This document shows positions 1-6,595 of a DNA stretch of 10,234 bases, in pieces. Position 1 is the stretch's first letter, and each line of letters starts with the position of its first letter. Source of the stretch: Lachnospiraceae bacterium (lineage in GTDB: Bacteria; Bacillota; Clostridia; Lachnospirales; Lachnospiraceae); assembly GCA_017476305.1 (NCBI GenBank), contig JAFVAA010000103.1, positions 1 through 10,234 of the forward strand. The letters are read 5' to 3'. A program made the position numbers and the translations under genes. The notes under the pieces are model-generated. The model saw nothing but the letters and a program-made list of their open reading frames with translations, made no database searches and was not told the origin of the DNA.

Positions 1-2
1 AA

Positions 3-160
3 AAACACTCCGGGTATGGAGGCAAGCTTCTCGAATCCGTGGAAGGAGAGGTGATGGGCCTTGCAAAGACCATTGCTTTAGAACACCATGAGCGGGTGGA
101 CGGAAGCGTGTTTATGCGGAGATCAACACGGTAAGGCAGAGGTTTGCGGATGAGATTTGA
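3..160 (+). pseudogene. Remnant of an HD-GYP/HD-domain phosphodiesterase gene (C-terminal part, frame-broken)
   Basis: The reading frame enters from the left edge and stops with TAA at 132-134. It encodes a piece with the look of an HD-GYP domain: H-S-G-Y-G-G-K-L-L near its start, then IALEHHERVDGS. In intact HD-GYP proteins the HHE-R-x-DGSG stretch continues into GYP and a further segment of roughly 80-100 residues. Here the frame instead gives a short unrelated tail and ends. A second frame, 110-160 (stop TGA 158-160), reads VYAEINTVRQRFADEI, which resembles the acidic/helical C-terminal end of such proteins. I infer an internal deletion plus frame change near 105-112. HD-GYP proteins hydrolyse cyclic di-GMP in the cytoplasm, but this copy lacks its GYP motif and is probably inactive. 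The upstream part is outside the window, so the original domain architecture and the pseudogene status are not certain. Confidence 0.55.
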
Positions 161-214
161 GGGAAACAGAGCACGGAAAAATGAAAAAGAGAAATGGAAA
201 GGAATCAGAGGATT

Positions 215-1606
215 ATGAAAACAAAGAGAAATTCATTTACAAATTCGCCTGGATTTGTATTGGCTGCAGCGGGAAGTGCAGTGGGACTGGGAAATATCTG
301 GAGATTTCCGTATCTGGCGGCAAAGGACGGTGGAGGACTTTTTTTAGTCATCTACATTGTTCTCGCGCTGACTTTTGGATATACGCTTTTGGTGAGTGAG
401 ATTTCGATTGGACGAAAGACGAAACAGAGCTCGCTTACGGCGTATGGAAAGCTGGACAAGCGGTTTGGTTGGCTGGGATATATCGCCAGTGCGGTTCCGT
501 TTTTGATTCTGCCGTACTACTGCATCATCGGCGGATGGGTGATGAAGTATGCTGTGGTTTTCATTACGGGACAGGGAGAAAAAGCGGCAGGAGATGATTT
601 TTTTACCGGATTTATTACGGGACATGCTGAGCCGATCGTCTATGATGCCATCTTTCTTTTGCTCACCTGCTTTGTGATTTACCGGGGAATCAATCGGGGA
701 ATTGAGTCGTTATCCCGCATTTTAATGCCGGTTCTGATCGTTCTGGTGGTGGGAATTTCCATTTTTTCTTTAACGCTCAGTCATGGTTCCGGGGCAGAGC
801 GTGTGACGGGACTGGATGGGTTAAAGGTCTTTCTGATTCCGGACGTTACAGGAATGGGAGCGAAGGATATTTTCGTCGTCGTGATGGATGCGATGGGACA
901 GCTTTTTTACAGTATCAGTGTGGCGATGGGAATTATGATTACCTATGGTTCCTATTTTAAGGATGAAGAAAATCTGATAAAGTCAGTCAATCAGATTGAA
1001 ATTTTTGATACAGCAATTGCAATTTTGGCGGGTGTGATGATCATCCCGGCAGTGTGCGTCTATATGGGTGCAGACCAGATGAAGACAACGGCAGGACCGG
1101 GACTGATGTTTGTGGCAATGCCGAAGATATTTGCGCAGATGGGAGTTTTTGGACGTGTGATTGGCTCGGTATTCTTTTTGATGGTATTTTTTGCGGCACT
1201 TACGAGTTCGATTTCTGTTTTAGAGGCTGTCGTATCCAGTGTGATGGATAAAACCGGGACAAGCAGGAAAAAGGCGACGATTTCAGAAGGTCTGATTGCC
1301 TTTGGAATCGGTGTTCTCATCTGTCTGGGGTATAATCTTTTATACTTTGAAATCAAGCTGCCAAACGGGGTGAATGCACAGCTTTTGGATATCGTGGATT
1401 ATCTTAGCAACAATATTTTTATGCCGATTGTGGCGATAGGAACCTGTTTTCTGATTGGCTGGTTTTTAAAACCGGCGGTGGTAGTAGAGGAAGCGACGAA
1501 AAATGGAGAAAAATTCGGAAGAAAAGGATTGTATCTGCTTATGATCCGGTTTGTTTCTCCGGTGCTTTTGTTCGTGCTTTTCTTAGTTTCTCTGGGGATT
1601 TTATAG
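215..1606 (+). CDS. Sodium-dependent transporter, neurotransmitter:sodium symporter (NSS/SNF) family
   Basis: This is an integral membrane symporter of the LeuT/MhsT/TnaT type, which moves amino acids or related small molecules inward with Na+. The N-terminus carries the family signature AAGSAVGLGNIWRFPY (about residues 18-33) in TM1, where the unwound helix holds Na+ and substrate. Other matches are DAMGQLFYSISVAMG in the TM6 region and FFAALTSSISVLEAVV in the TM8 region, whose Thr-Ser-Ser lies at the second Na+ site in LeuT. The protein has 463 residues and about 11-12 hydrophobic helices, the usual bacterial size. I chose ATG 215 because family members begin a few residues before the conserved motif. 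AAAGGA at 198-203 is a possible but distant binding site. ATG 194 in the same frame (seven more residues) is the alternative and has no better site. No clear promoter was seen in 161-214. Substrate cannot be told from sequence. The stop codon abuts that of the opposite-strand dehydrogenase. Confidence 0.93.
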   Translation: MKTKRNSFTNSPGFVLAAAGSAVGLGNIWRFPYLAAKDGGGLFLVIYIVLALTFGYTLLVSEISIGRKTKQSSLTAYGKLDKRFGWLGYIASAVPFLILPYYCIIGGWVMKYAVVFITGQGEKAAGDDFFTGFITGHAEPIVYDAIFLLLTCFVIYRGINRGIESLSRILMPVLIVLVVGISIFSLTLSHGSGAERVTGLDGLKVFLIPDVTGMGAKDIFVVVMDAMGQLFYSISVAMGIMITYGSYFKDEENLIKSVNQIEIFDTAIAILAGVMIIPAVCVYMGADQMKTTAGPGLMFVAMPKIFAQMGVFGRVIGSVFFLMVFFAALTSSISVLEAVVSSVMDKTGTSRKKATISEGLIAFGIGVLICLGYNLLYFEIKLPNGVNAQLLDIVDYLSNNIFMPIVAIGTCFLIGWFLKPAVVVEEATKNGEKFGRKGLYLLMIRFVSPVLLFVLFLVSLGIL

Positions 1607-2386
1607 TTATCGGTACAGTTTTCGCTTTTGCTGGTGGGCGGTCAGGGCAATCATGATATTTGACGGAAGGAATCTTATGAAAAATACGGCAAGCTTCAGC
1701 GTGAGCGTAGGAATGATGACCGTTTTTTTCTGAAACATTTTCTTTAATGCATAGCGTGAACAGAATTCCGGAGAAATTCCTTTTAATGCAAATTCGACAT
1801 CTGCTACAGCATTAAATTCGGTATTTACGGGACCGGGACAGAGGCAGCCTATATAGACATTTTTTCCTCTTTCCTTTATCTCATGAGCGATGGCTCTGGT
1901 AAGACTGGCAACATAGGATTTCGTAGCGTAGTAGGCGGCCATGTAGGGACCTGCAGGGAACAGACCGGCAGAAGATGCGACATTTAAAATATATCCGGAG
2001 TTATTTTTCAGCATACCGGGAAGAAGTTTTTTCGTAAGAAAATGGACTGCCTTGATATTGACTTCGATCATGTTCATTTCTTTTTCAAGCCTCGTGTTCG
2101 TAAAAGCCCCACAATCACCGAATCCGGCATTGTTTATGAGGATTCCTATTTCATAGGGGCGGATTTTTTCTATGAGGCGGTTTCTGTCACTGTCTGAGGA
2201 AAGGTCTGCTTCGATGACAATGACCTGGGTTTTCAGTTTTTTTGCGAGTTTTTTCAGGCGTTCCTCCCTTCTGGCGGTCAGGATAAGGGGATAGCCTTTT
2301 TTTGCGAGTTTTTTTGCAAATTCTTCTCCGATACCGGAGCTGGCACCCGTGATCAATGCATAGGATTTTTTCTGATGAACTTCCAT
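1607..2386 (-). CDS. Short-chain dehydrogenase/reductase (SDR), DltE-like classical type
   Basis: This is a soluble NAD(P)(H)-dependent oxidoreductase of 259 residues, typical for classical SDRs. Visible in order: cofactor motif TGASSGIG (residues 13-20), the ARRE stretch at 38-41 whose arginines suggest NADP(H) preference, an acidic D61, NNAG at 85-88, N110, the catalytic Ser at 138/139 in NVASSAG, and Y152-x3-K156. PGPVNTEF follows at the usual place. The substrate is unknown; the family acts on many alcohols and ketones. The start is ATG 2386 (minus strand), with GGAGG nine bases upstream and the Rossmann fold beginning at once. The frame stays open further upstream for 47 codons, but that stretch runs through AT-rich promoter DNA and is not conserved-looking. 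The gene stands alone, convergent with the NSS transporter (adjacent stop codons, no spacer) and divergent from the diguanylate cyclase. Confidence 0.93.
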   Translation of the reverse strand: MEVHQKKSYALITGASSGIGEEFAKKLAKKGYPLILTARREERLKKLAKKLKTQVIVIEADLSSDSDRNRLIEKIRPYEIGILINNAGFGDCGAFTNTRLEKEMNMIEVNIKAVHFLTKKLLPGMLKNNSGYILNVASSAGLFPAGPYMAAYYATKSYVASLTRAIAHEIKERGKNVYIGCLCPGPVNTEFNAVADVEFALKGISPEFCSRYALKKMFQKKTVIIPTLTLKLAVFFIRFLPSNIMIALTAHQQKRKLYR

Positions 2387-2406
2387 TTTTATGAACCTCC
2401 ATTTTA
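2375..2406. repeat. 16-bp imperfect tandem duplication at the SDR start codon
   Basis: Two adjacent 16-base copies, 2375-2390 and 2391-2406, match at 14 of 16 positions. Read on the minus strand, each contains ATGGArGTTCAT. The upstream copy has ATGGAGGTTCAT, whose GGAGG is the Shine-Dalgarno for the ATG in the downstream copy (ATGGAAGTTCAT). The period is not a multiple of three, so the two ATGs lie in different frames. Confidence 0.8.
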
Positions 2407-2474
2407 CAGACTTTGTTTTGTTCGGACAAAAAAGCATTTCTTTTACAGAATACCGGCAAATCCAAACAATAATG

Positions 2475-2503
2475 AGTATAGCATAAAATAAAAAAATTAT
2501 ACA
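2475..2503 (-). promoter_or_regulatory. Candidate sigma-A promoter (extended -10) for the SDR gene
   Basis: On the minus strand TATACT (2480-2475) is preceded by TGC, giving an extended -10 (TGnTATACT). A weak -35 candidate, TGTATA, lies 17 bases upstream (2503-2498). The expected transcript start near 2468 would give a leader of about 80 bases. A second -10-like TATAAT at 2501-2496 lacks a good -35. No equally convincing plus-strand promoter for the diguanylate cyclase was found in this gap; TATACC at 2533-2538 with TTGCTA 15 bases upstream is the best available. Confidence 0.4.
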
Positions 2504-2582
2504 GTTTTTACTTGCTATTTCTTTCATTATCCTATACCATTAGATTTAGATGGATAAATGTTTTTGGAAAGAGGTGGGGAAG

Positions 2583-3521
2583 ATGAAAAAGTACCGGAAT
2601 CCTTTGAGCAGAAGTCTTTTGCTAAGTGGTTTGGTTTTAATCGTACTGCTTTGCCTGATACAGATCGGGATGGGATATATCGAATACCACCGGACACGGG
2701 ATTTCCGCTTTATGCTGATGGGAATTGGTGGAACGGTTTTCGTGGGAGGCATTTCTGTGACTCTTTGGCTTGTTTGGCTTGAGAAGCGGGTGATCGAACC
2801 GATTCAGACCTTGGAAAAGGGTGTGCTTGACTTCGCAGAAAAGACCAGAAACGGGGCAAAGTTAGAAAAAATGGTATTGGACATCCCGGAAATTTCTACG
2901 GGGGATGAGATTGAATCCCTGTATCATTCCTTGCGTCAGATGTCAGAGGACATCATGAACTATGCAGAACGTCTGTCGCAGGCGACGGATGAAGTGGAGA
3001 GCATGAAAACGCGCATCAGCCGTATGGGAATTTTAGCTTATAAGGATGCGCTGACACAGGTGAAAAATAAAGCTTCCTATGATGAAGAAAAGCTTTTGAC
3101 GGATCAGGAGATTGCAGAAGGGACTGCAGAGTTTGCTGTTCTGATGATTGATTTAAATCATTTAAAACGTATGAATGATACGTATGGACATGAACATGGA
3201 AATTCCTATATTCAGTTATCCTGCCGGATGATCTGTGTGGTATTTGCACATTCTCCGGTCTTCCGGATTGGCGGAGATGAGTTCGTCGTGATATTAAAGA
3301 AGGGAGATTATGAAAAGAGGGAAAGACTGCTTGAAATCCTAAGGGAGGATTTTGATATGACCAGTCACGCAGAGGAATTAGAACCCTGGGAAAGAGCTTC
3401 TGCAGCGATGGGACTGGCAGTATATGATAAGGAAAAGGACACCTGTGTGGATGATGTGTTCAAACGTGCCGATGAGCGGATGTACGAAAATAAAAAGGCG
3501 ATGAAGGGAATGCGGGAGTAA
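2583..3521 (+). CDS. Membrane-bound diguanylate cyclase (HAMP-GGDEF)
   Basis: GGDEF proteins make cyclic di-GMP from two GTP. The 312-residue protein has TM1 (about 11-33), a short outside loop of about 12 residues, TM2 (about 46-66), a HAMP-like linker (about 67-128), a short helical stretch, and a GGDEF domain (about 150-310). The domain starts with KDALTQVKNKASYDE, has the metal Asp in LMIDLNHLKRMNDTYGHEHGN (D190, with N198/D199), and an intact GGDEF at 230-234 in FRIGGDEFVVIL, so it should be catalytically competent. The product-inhibition I-site (RxxD five residues before the motif) is absent: F and S stand at those two positions. ATG 2583 is preceded by AAAGAGGTG eight bases away. An in-frame ATG at 2550 lacks a binding site. 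The ArsR gene follows after 37 bases, suggesting cotranscription. With so small an outer loop, input probably comes through the membrane helices or partner proteins (inference). Confidence 0.9.
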   Translation: MKKYRNPLSRSLLLSGLVLIVLLCLIQIGMGYIEYHRTRDFRFMLMGIGGTVFVGGISVTLWLVWLEKRVIEPIQTLEKGVLDFAEKTRNGAKLEKMVLDIPEISTGDEIESLYHSLRQMSEDIMNYAERLSQATDEVESMKTRISRMGILAYKDALTQVKNKASYDEEKLLTDQEIAEGTAEFAVLMIDLNHLKRMNDTYGHEHGNSYIQLSCRMICVVFAHSPVFRIGGDEFVVILKKGDYEKRERLLEILREDFDMTSHAEELEPWERASAAMGLAVYDKEKDTCVDDVFKRADERMYENKKAMKGMRE

Positions 3522-3558
3522 ATCTTTGGTATAAACCATATGGAATAGGAGAAAATTC

Positions 3559-3921
3559 ATGGAAAAGGACTTTGATTGCTGTGATACAGTGGAAATTCAT
3601 GAGGAGCTTTTAGCAGTAGTGAATAAAACGATGCCGGATGAAACAGAGCTTTATGACCTGGCAGAGCTTTTTAAAGTGTTCGGAGATTCTACGAGGATAC
3701 GGATCCTCTTCGTACTGTTTGAAGCAGAAGTATGTGTCTGTGATCTGGCAGAGGCTCTGGGGATGACACAGTCTGCTATTTCCCATCAGCTGCGGATATT
3801 AAGACAGAATAAACTGGTAAAAAGCAGGCGGGATGGGAAAACGGTTTTTTATTCACTGGCAGATGGTCATGTGCGCACGATCATAGCACAGGGAATGGAG
3901 CATATAGGAGAGGAAACGTAA
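3559..3921 (+). CDS. Metal-sensing ArsR/SmtB-family repressor, CadC-like
   Basis: This 120-residue winged-helix protein should bind operator DNA as a dimer and release it on binding metal. The helix-turn-helix lies at about 58-85 (DLAEALGMTQSAISHQLRIL), followed by the wing KSRRDGKTVFYSL. Two sets of known ligands are visible. The alpha3N type is E-V-C59-V-C61-D, matching the ELCVCDL motif of CadC/ArsR, with C7 and C8 near the N-terminus. The alpha5 type is D102-x-H104-x10-H115-x2-E118, the exact spacing of the SmtB zinc site. This points to Zn/Cd/Pb-type sensing, though the actual metal is inferred. AGGAG lies seven bases before ATG 3559. Only five bases lie between its stop codon and the next start, so it is coupled to the spermidine-synthase-like gene rather than to a Cd/Zn efflux pump. 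No confident operator was found; CCATATGG (3536-3543) just upstream is a weak candidate. Confidence 0.92.
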   Translation: MEKDFDCCDTVEIHEELLAVVNKTMPDETELYDLAELFKVFGDSTRIRILFVLFEAEVCVCDLAEALGMTQSAISHQLRILRQNKLVKSRRDGKTVFYSLADGHVRTIIAQGMEHIGEET

Positions 3922-3925
3922 AGCA

Positions 3926-5533
3926 ATGGAGCAGAAGGGAATTTTACAGAATAAATGGTATCTGTATCTGACGGAGTTTTTTTCCGGAATGGCAGTGATG
4001 GCAGTAGAGCTGGGTGCGAGCAGGCTTTTGGCTCCGTATTTCAGTTCATCGCAGATCGTATGGACGATTATCATCGGAACGATCATGATTGCGATGGCCT
4101 TCGGGAATATCTACGGCGGGAGAAAAGCAGATAAGGAAAAGGATGTCGGAAAGCTCTACGGAAGGCTTCTCATCGCCGGAGTGTGGATTGCGGCGATTCC
4201 TGTGCTTGGGAAATATGTGATTTTACTGATTTCAGGTATTTTAATCGTGGCGGTAAACAGTCATTTTCTGGTGATCGCTGCATTTTTTGCCTGTATGGTG
4301 ATTTTTGTCTTCCCGCTTTTTCTTTTAGGGACGGTGACACCGTCTTTGGTCAAATATACGACGGAGAGTTTAGAGGATAATGGAAGGATCGTCGGGAGTT
4401 TAGGTGCTGCCAATACGATTGGAAGTATCTTAGGAACCTTTCTTCCGACTTTTGTAACGATTCCGTCGGTGGGGACTTCCGTTACTTTTTTGATTTTTGC
4501 GGGAATCCTGCTGGTTTTAGCTTTTCTTTACTTTATTACGACAAAGGGAAAGCTTATCAGGGTGGTGATTTCGGCATTTCTATTTCTTTTGTGCTGCATT
4601 TTTGGTTATTCGGGTGATTTTGCATTTTGGGAAACGAATCTGACTTATGAGGGGGAATCTGTGTATAATTATCTGCAGGTCAGGGAGGATGAGGAAAATG
4701 TGATTCTGTCCACGAATGTACTGTTCGGAGTTCAGTCTATTTTGAAAAAAGACGGTTCCCTGTCAGGACTTTACTATGATTATGCGATGGCGGCACCGAT
4801 GATGGCAGATGTGCAGAATAAAGCTTCCTTTGAAATTCTGATTCTCGGGATGGGAACCGGAACCTATGCGACACAGTGCGAACGTTATTTTCCTTCGGTG
4901 GGAATCGAAGGGGTGGAGATTGATGAAAAAATTACAGAGCTTTCAGAAAAATACTTTGGACGCTCCGGGAAAAAGAAAGTTACGACTTATGACGGACGGG
5001 CATATTTACAGGCTGTGGATAAAAAGTACGATGTGATCATGGTAGATGCCTATCAGGATATCACGATTCCGTTTCAGATGTCTTCTGTGGAATTTTTCCG
5101 GATGGTAAAGGAGCATCTTACAGAGGATGGTGTCATGGTCGTGAATATGAATATGCGTGGGGAGAAAAAGGGAAATATCAATGAATATCTGTCCGATACG
5201 ATCGGGCAGGTGTTTTCGGAAATCTACACGGCAGATGCCGAGCTTTCCACGAACCGGGAGCTGTTTGCTTCAAACAGGAAGGACATGCTGGAGGTGCTGG
5301 AGGAAAATTTAGCCATGGAAGAGGATGAGGCACTAAAAGGGATGCTTTCCGGAGTAAAAAGCGGGCTTCGGAAATATTCCCCCGGAAACTGCATTTTGAC
5401 GGATGATCAGGCACCGGTCGAGCTTTTAGGGATGCGTGTCATCGATGATATCATACAGTCCGAGATGAGGTACTATAAGGACTTGATTGCAAAAGAGGGA
5501 ATTTCGGGGCTCCTTAGGGAGTTTATGGAGTAA
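3926..5533 (+). CDS. Multi-pass membrane protein fused to a spermidine-synthase-like domain
   Basis: The protein has 535 residues. The N-terminal half holds about eight hydrophobic segments between residues 13 and 228, with conserved-looking charged residues in the first helices (E28, R33) and a loop GGRKADKEKD. The C-terminal half (about 245-535) is a class-I SAM/dcSAM-binding fold of the spermidine synthase type: LILGMGTGTY (305-314), the acidic GVEID motif (E331, D333), YDGRAYL (355-361) and YDVIMVDAYQD..IPF (368-383). The family is commonly annotated as fused MFS/spermidine synthase; few members have a proven reaction. The usual GGGDGG loop reads GMGTGT, and the active-site DxxDP is replaced by DAYQD, so true spermidine synthesis is doubtful. 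The AGGAGAGGA binding site lies inside the end of the ArsR gene, indicating translational coupling. Whether the membrane part transports anything is unknown. It could transfer an aminopropyl or related group, or methyl, to an unknown substrate. Confidence 0.85.
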   Translation: MEQKGILQNKWYLYLTEFFSGMAVMAVELGASRLLAPYFSSSQIVWTIIIGTIMIAMAFGNIYGGRKADKEKDVGKLYGRLLIAGVWIAAIPVLGKYVILLISGILIVAVNSHFLVIAAFFACMVIFVFPLFLLGTVTPSLVKYTTESLEDNGRIVGSLGAANTIGSILGTFLPTFVTIPSVGTSVTFLIFAGILLVLAFLYFITTKGKLIRVVISAFLFLLCCIFGYSGDFAFWETNLTYEGESVYNYLQVREDEENVILSTNVLFGVQSILKKDGSLSGLYYDYAMAAPMMADVQNKASFEILILGMGTGTYATQCERYFPSVGIEGVEIDEKITELSEKYFGRSGKKKVTTYDGRAYLQAVDKKYDVIMVDAYQDITIPFQMSSVEFFRMVKEHLTEDGVMVVNMNMRGEKKGNINEYLSDTIGQVFSEIYTADAELSTNRELFASNRKDMLEVLEENLAMEEDEALKGMLSGVKSGLRKYSPGNCILTDDQAPVELLGMRVIDDIIQSEMRYYKDLIAKEGISGLLREFME

Positions 5534-5555
5534 AAATCAAATCATTTGGTGAGGA

Positions 5556-5584
5556 TTGTTTTTTACGTGTCAGAGTGTTAGAAT
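5556..5584 (+). promoter_or_regulatory. Sigma-A-like promoter for metF
   Basis: TTGTTT (5556-5561) and TAGAAT (5579-5584) are separated by exactly 17 bases. Initiation near 5591 would leave a leader of about 43 bases before ATG 5634, too short for an S-box or T-box methionine riboswitch. The promoter sits just after the stop codon of the spermidine-synthase-like gene. Confidence 0.55.
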
Positions 5585-5633
5585 AGGAACAGATAAGGTG
5601 GGAAAAAACGATAAGAATTTGGAGGAATACCAG

Positions 5634-6503
5634 ATGAAGATTGCAGAAGTTCTAAAAGAGGATAAGATTACGCTTTCGATGGAGGTATTTCCACCGAAGA
5701 CGACAGCCGGTGTGGAATCGGTAAATGAAGCGGTGAAAAAGATTGCTGCACTAAAACCGGATTTTATGAGCGTGACGTATGGAGCAGGCGGCGGGACCAG
5801 TAAATATACGGTCCGGATCGCAAAGGATATCAAGGATGCCTATGAAGTCAATTCCTTAGCGCATCTTACCTGCGTCTCTTCGACGAAGGAAACCATCGAG
5901 GAGAGACTTTCGGAGATGAAAGAAGCAGGGATAGAAAATATTCTGGCACTTCGTGGGGACATTCCCCAGGAATCGGAGTTCCCACTGCCCAATCAGTTCC
6001 ACCATGCGATTGAGCTGATTGAAGAAATCAAGCGGGTGGCTCCGGAAATGTGCATCGGTGGTGCCTGCTATCCGGAGGGACATCCGGAAGCGGGGAGCAA
6101 GGCAGAGGATATTTTACATATTAAAGAGAAGGTGGATGCGGGCTGCGCATTTCTGACGACACAGATGTTTTTTGATAATTCGATTTTCTTTAACTATCTT
6201 TATCGTTTGCGGGAGGCAGGTATTTCGGTACCGATCATTGCGGGAATCATGCCGATTACGAAAAAGGCACAGGTGGCGAGAAGCATTCAGCTTTCCGGCT
6301 GCTGCGTGCCGGCGAGGTTTAAAGCAATCGTAGATTGGTTCGGGGAAGAACCTCCAAATATGAAGCAGGCAGGAATCGCCTATGCCACGGAGCAGATCAT
6401 TGACCTGATCGCAAACGGGGTAAAGCATATTCATATCTACACGATGAATGATCCGGAGGTGGCAGGAGGGATTCAAAAGAATCTTTCAGAGATACTCGGA
6501 TAA
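5634..6503 (+). CDS. metF: 5,10-methylenetetrahydrofolate reductase
   Basis: MetF is a cytoplasmic FAD enzyme of one-carbon metabolism. It reduces methylene-THF to methyl-THF, the methyl donor for methionine synthesis and, in acetogens, part of the methyl branch. The 289-residue length is that of the short bacterial form, without the eukaryotic regulatory domain. Visible motifs are LSMEVFPPKT (E17, equivalent to the catalytic Glu28 of E. coli MetF), MSVTYGAGG (45-53), AHLTCVSSTKE, the flavin-binding LALRGD (104-109), GGACYPEGHPEA and TTQMFFDN, all in the family order. ATG 5634 is chosen because GGAGG lies eight bases upstream and the family sequence starts right after. An in-frame ATG at 5556 overlaps the promoter. 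The gene has its own promoter and terminator, so it may be a single-gene unit, although readthrough from the upstream gene is possible. No metV-like partner is adjacent. Confidence 0.95.
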   Translation: MKIAEVLKEDKITLSMEVFPPKTTAGVESVNEAVKKIAALKPDFMSVTYGAGGGTSKYTVRIAKDIKDAYEVNSLAHLTCVSSTKETIEERLSEMKEAGIENILALRGDIPQESEFPLPNQFHHAIELIEEIKRVAPEMCIGGACYPEGHPEAGSKAEDILHIKEKVDAGCAFLTTQMFFDNSIFFNYLYRLREAGISVPIIAGIMPITKKAQVARSIQLSGCCVPARFKAIVDWFGEEPPNMKQAGIAYATEQIIDLIANGVKHIHIYTMNDPEVAGGIQKNLSEILG

Positions 6504-6532
6504 AATAGTCGCAAAAGTAAAAGCAAGCAAGG

Positions 6533-6570
6533 AAAAAGGAGACTGCCGGACGATGGCAAGCCTCCTTTTT
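6533..6570. terminator. Bidirectional intrinsic terminator between convergent genes
   Basis: AAAAAGGAG (6533-6541) pairs with CTCCTTTTT (6562-6570). An inner TGCC/GGCA pairing (6544-6547 with 6555-6558) closes a seven-base loop. The A/T ends give five U residues at the 3' side whichever strand is transcribed. It lies 29 bases after the metF stop and 25 bases after the stop of the minus-strand gene, so it can serve both. Confidence 0.8.
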
Positions 6571-6595
6571 GGATGATCTTTATTCGATGTTCTTT

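Noticed and set aside
157-399. 80-codon plus-strand frame overlapping the NSS transporter start
   Set aside because: It is a shadow frame over the strongly conserved NSS signature, with no domain of its own.
2387-2527. 47-residue N-terminal extension of the SDR with a hydrophobic helix
   Set aside because: It is translated promoter DNA: AT-rich, containing TATACT and TATAAT boxes. GGAGG and the conserved fold both support ATG 2386.
5534-5555. CAAATCATTTG as terminator of the spermidine-synthase-like gene
   Set aside because: The arms are five A/T-rich bases with a single-base loop and no following T-run, so it cannot form a stable terminator hairpin.
5534-5633. Possible SAM (S-box) or T-box riboswitch before metF
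   Set aside because: Only 100 bases separate the genes, the mapped-looking promoter leaves a leader of about 43 bases, and no long stems or terminator were seen.
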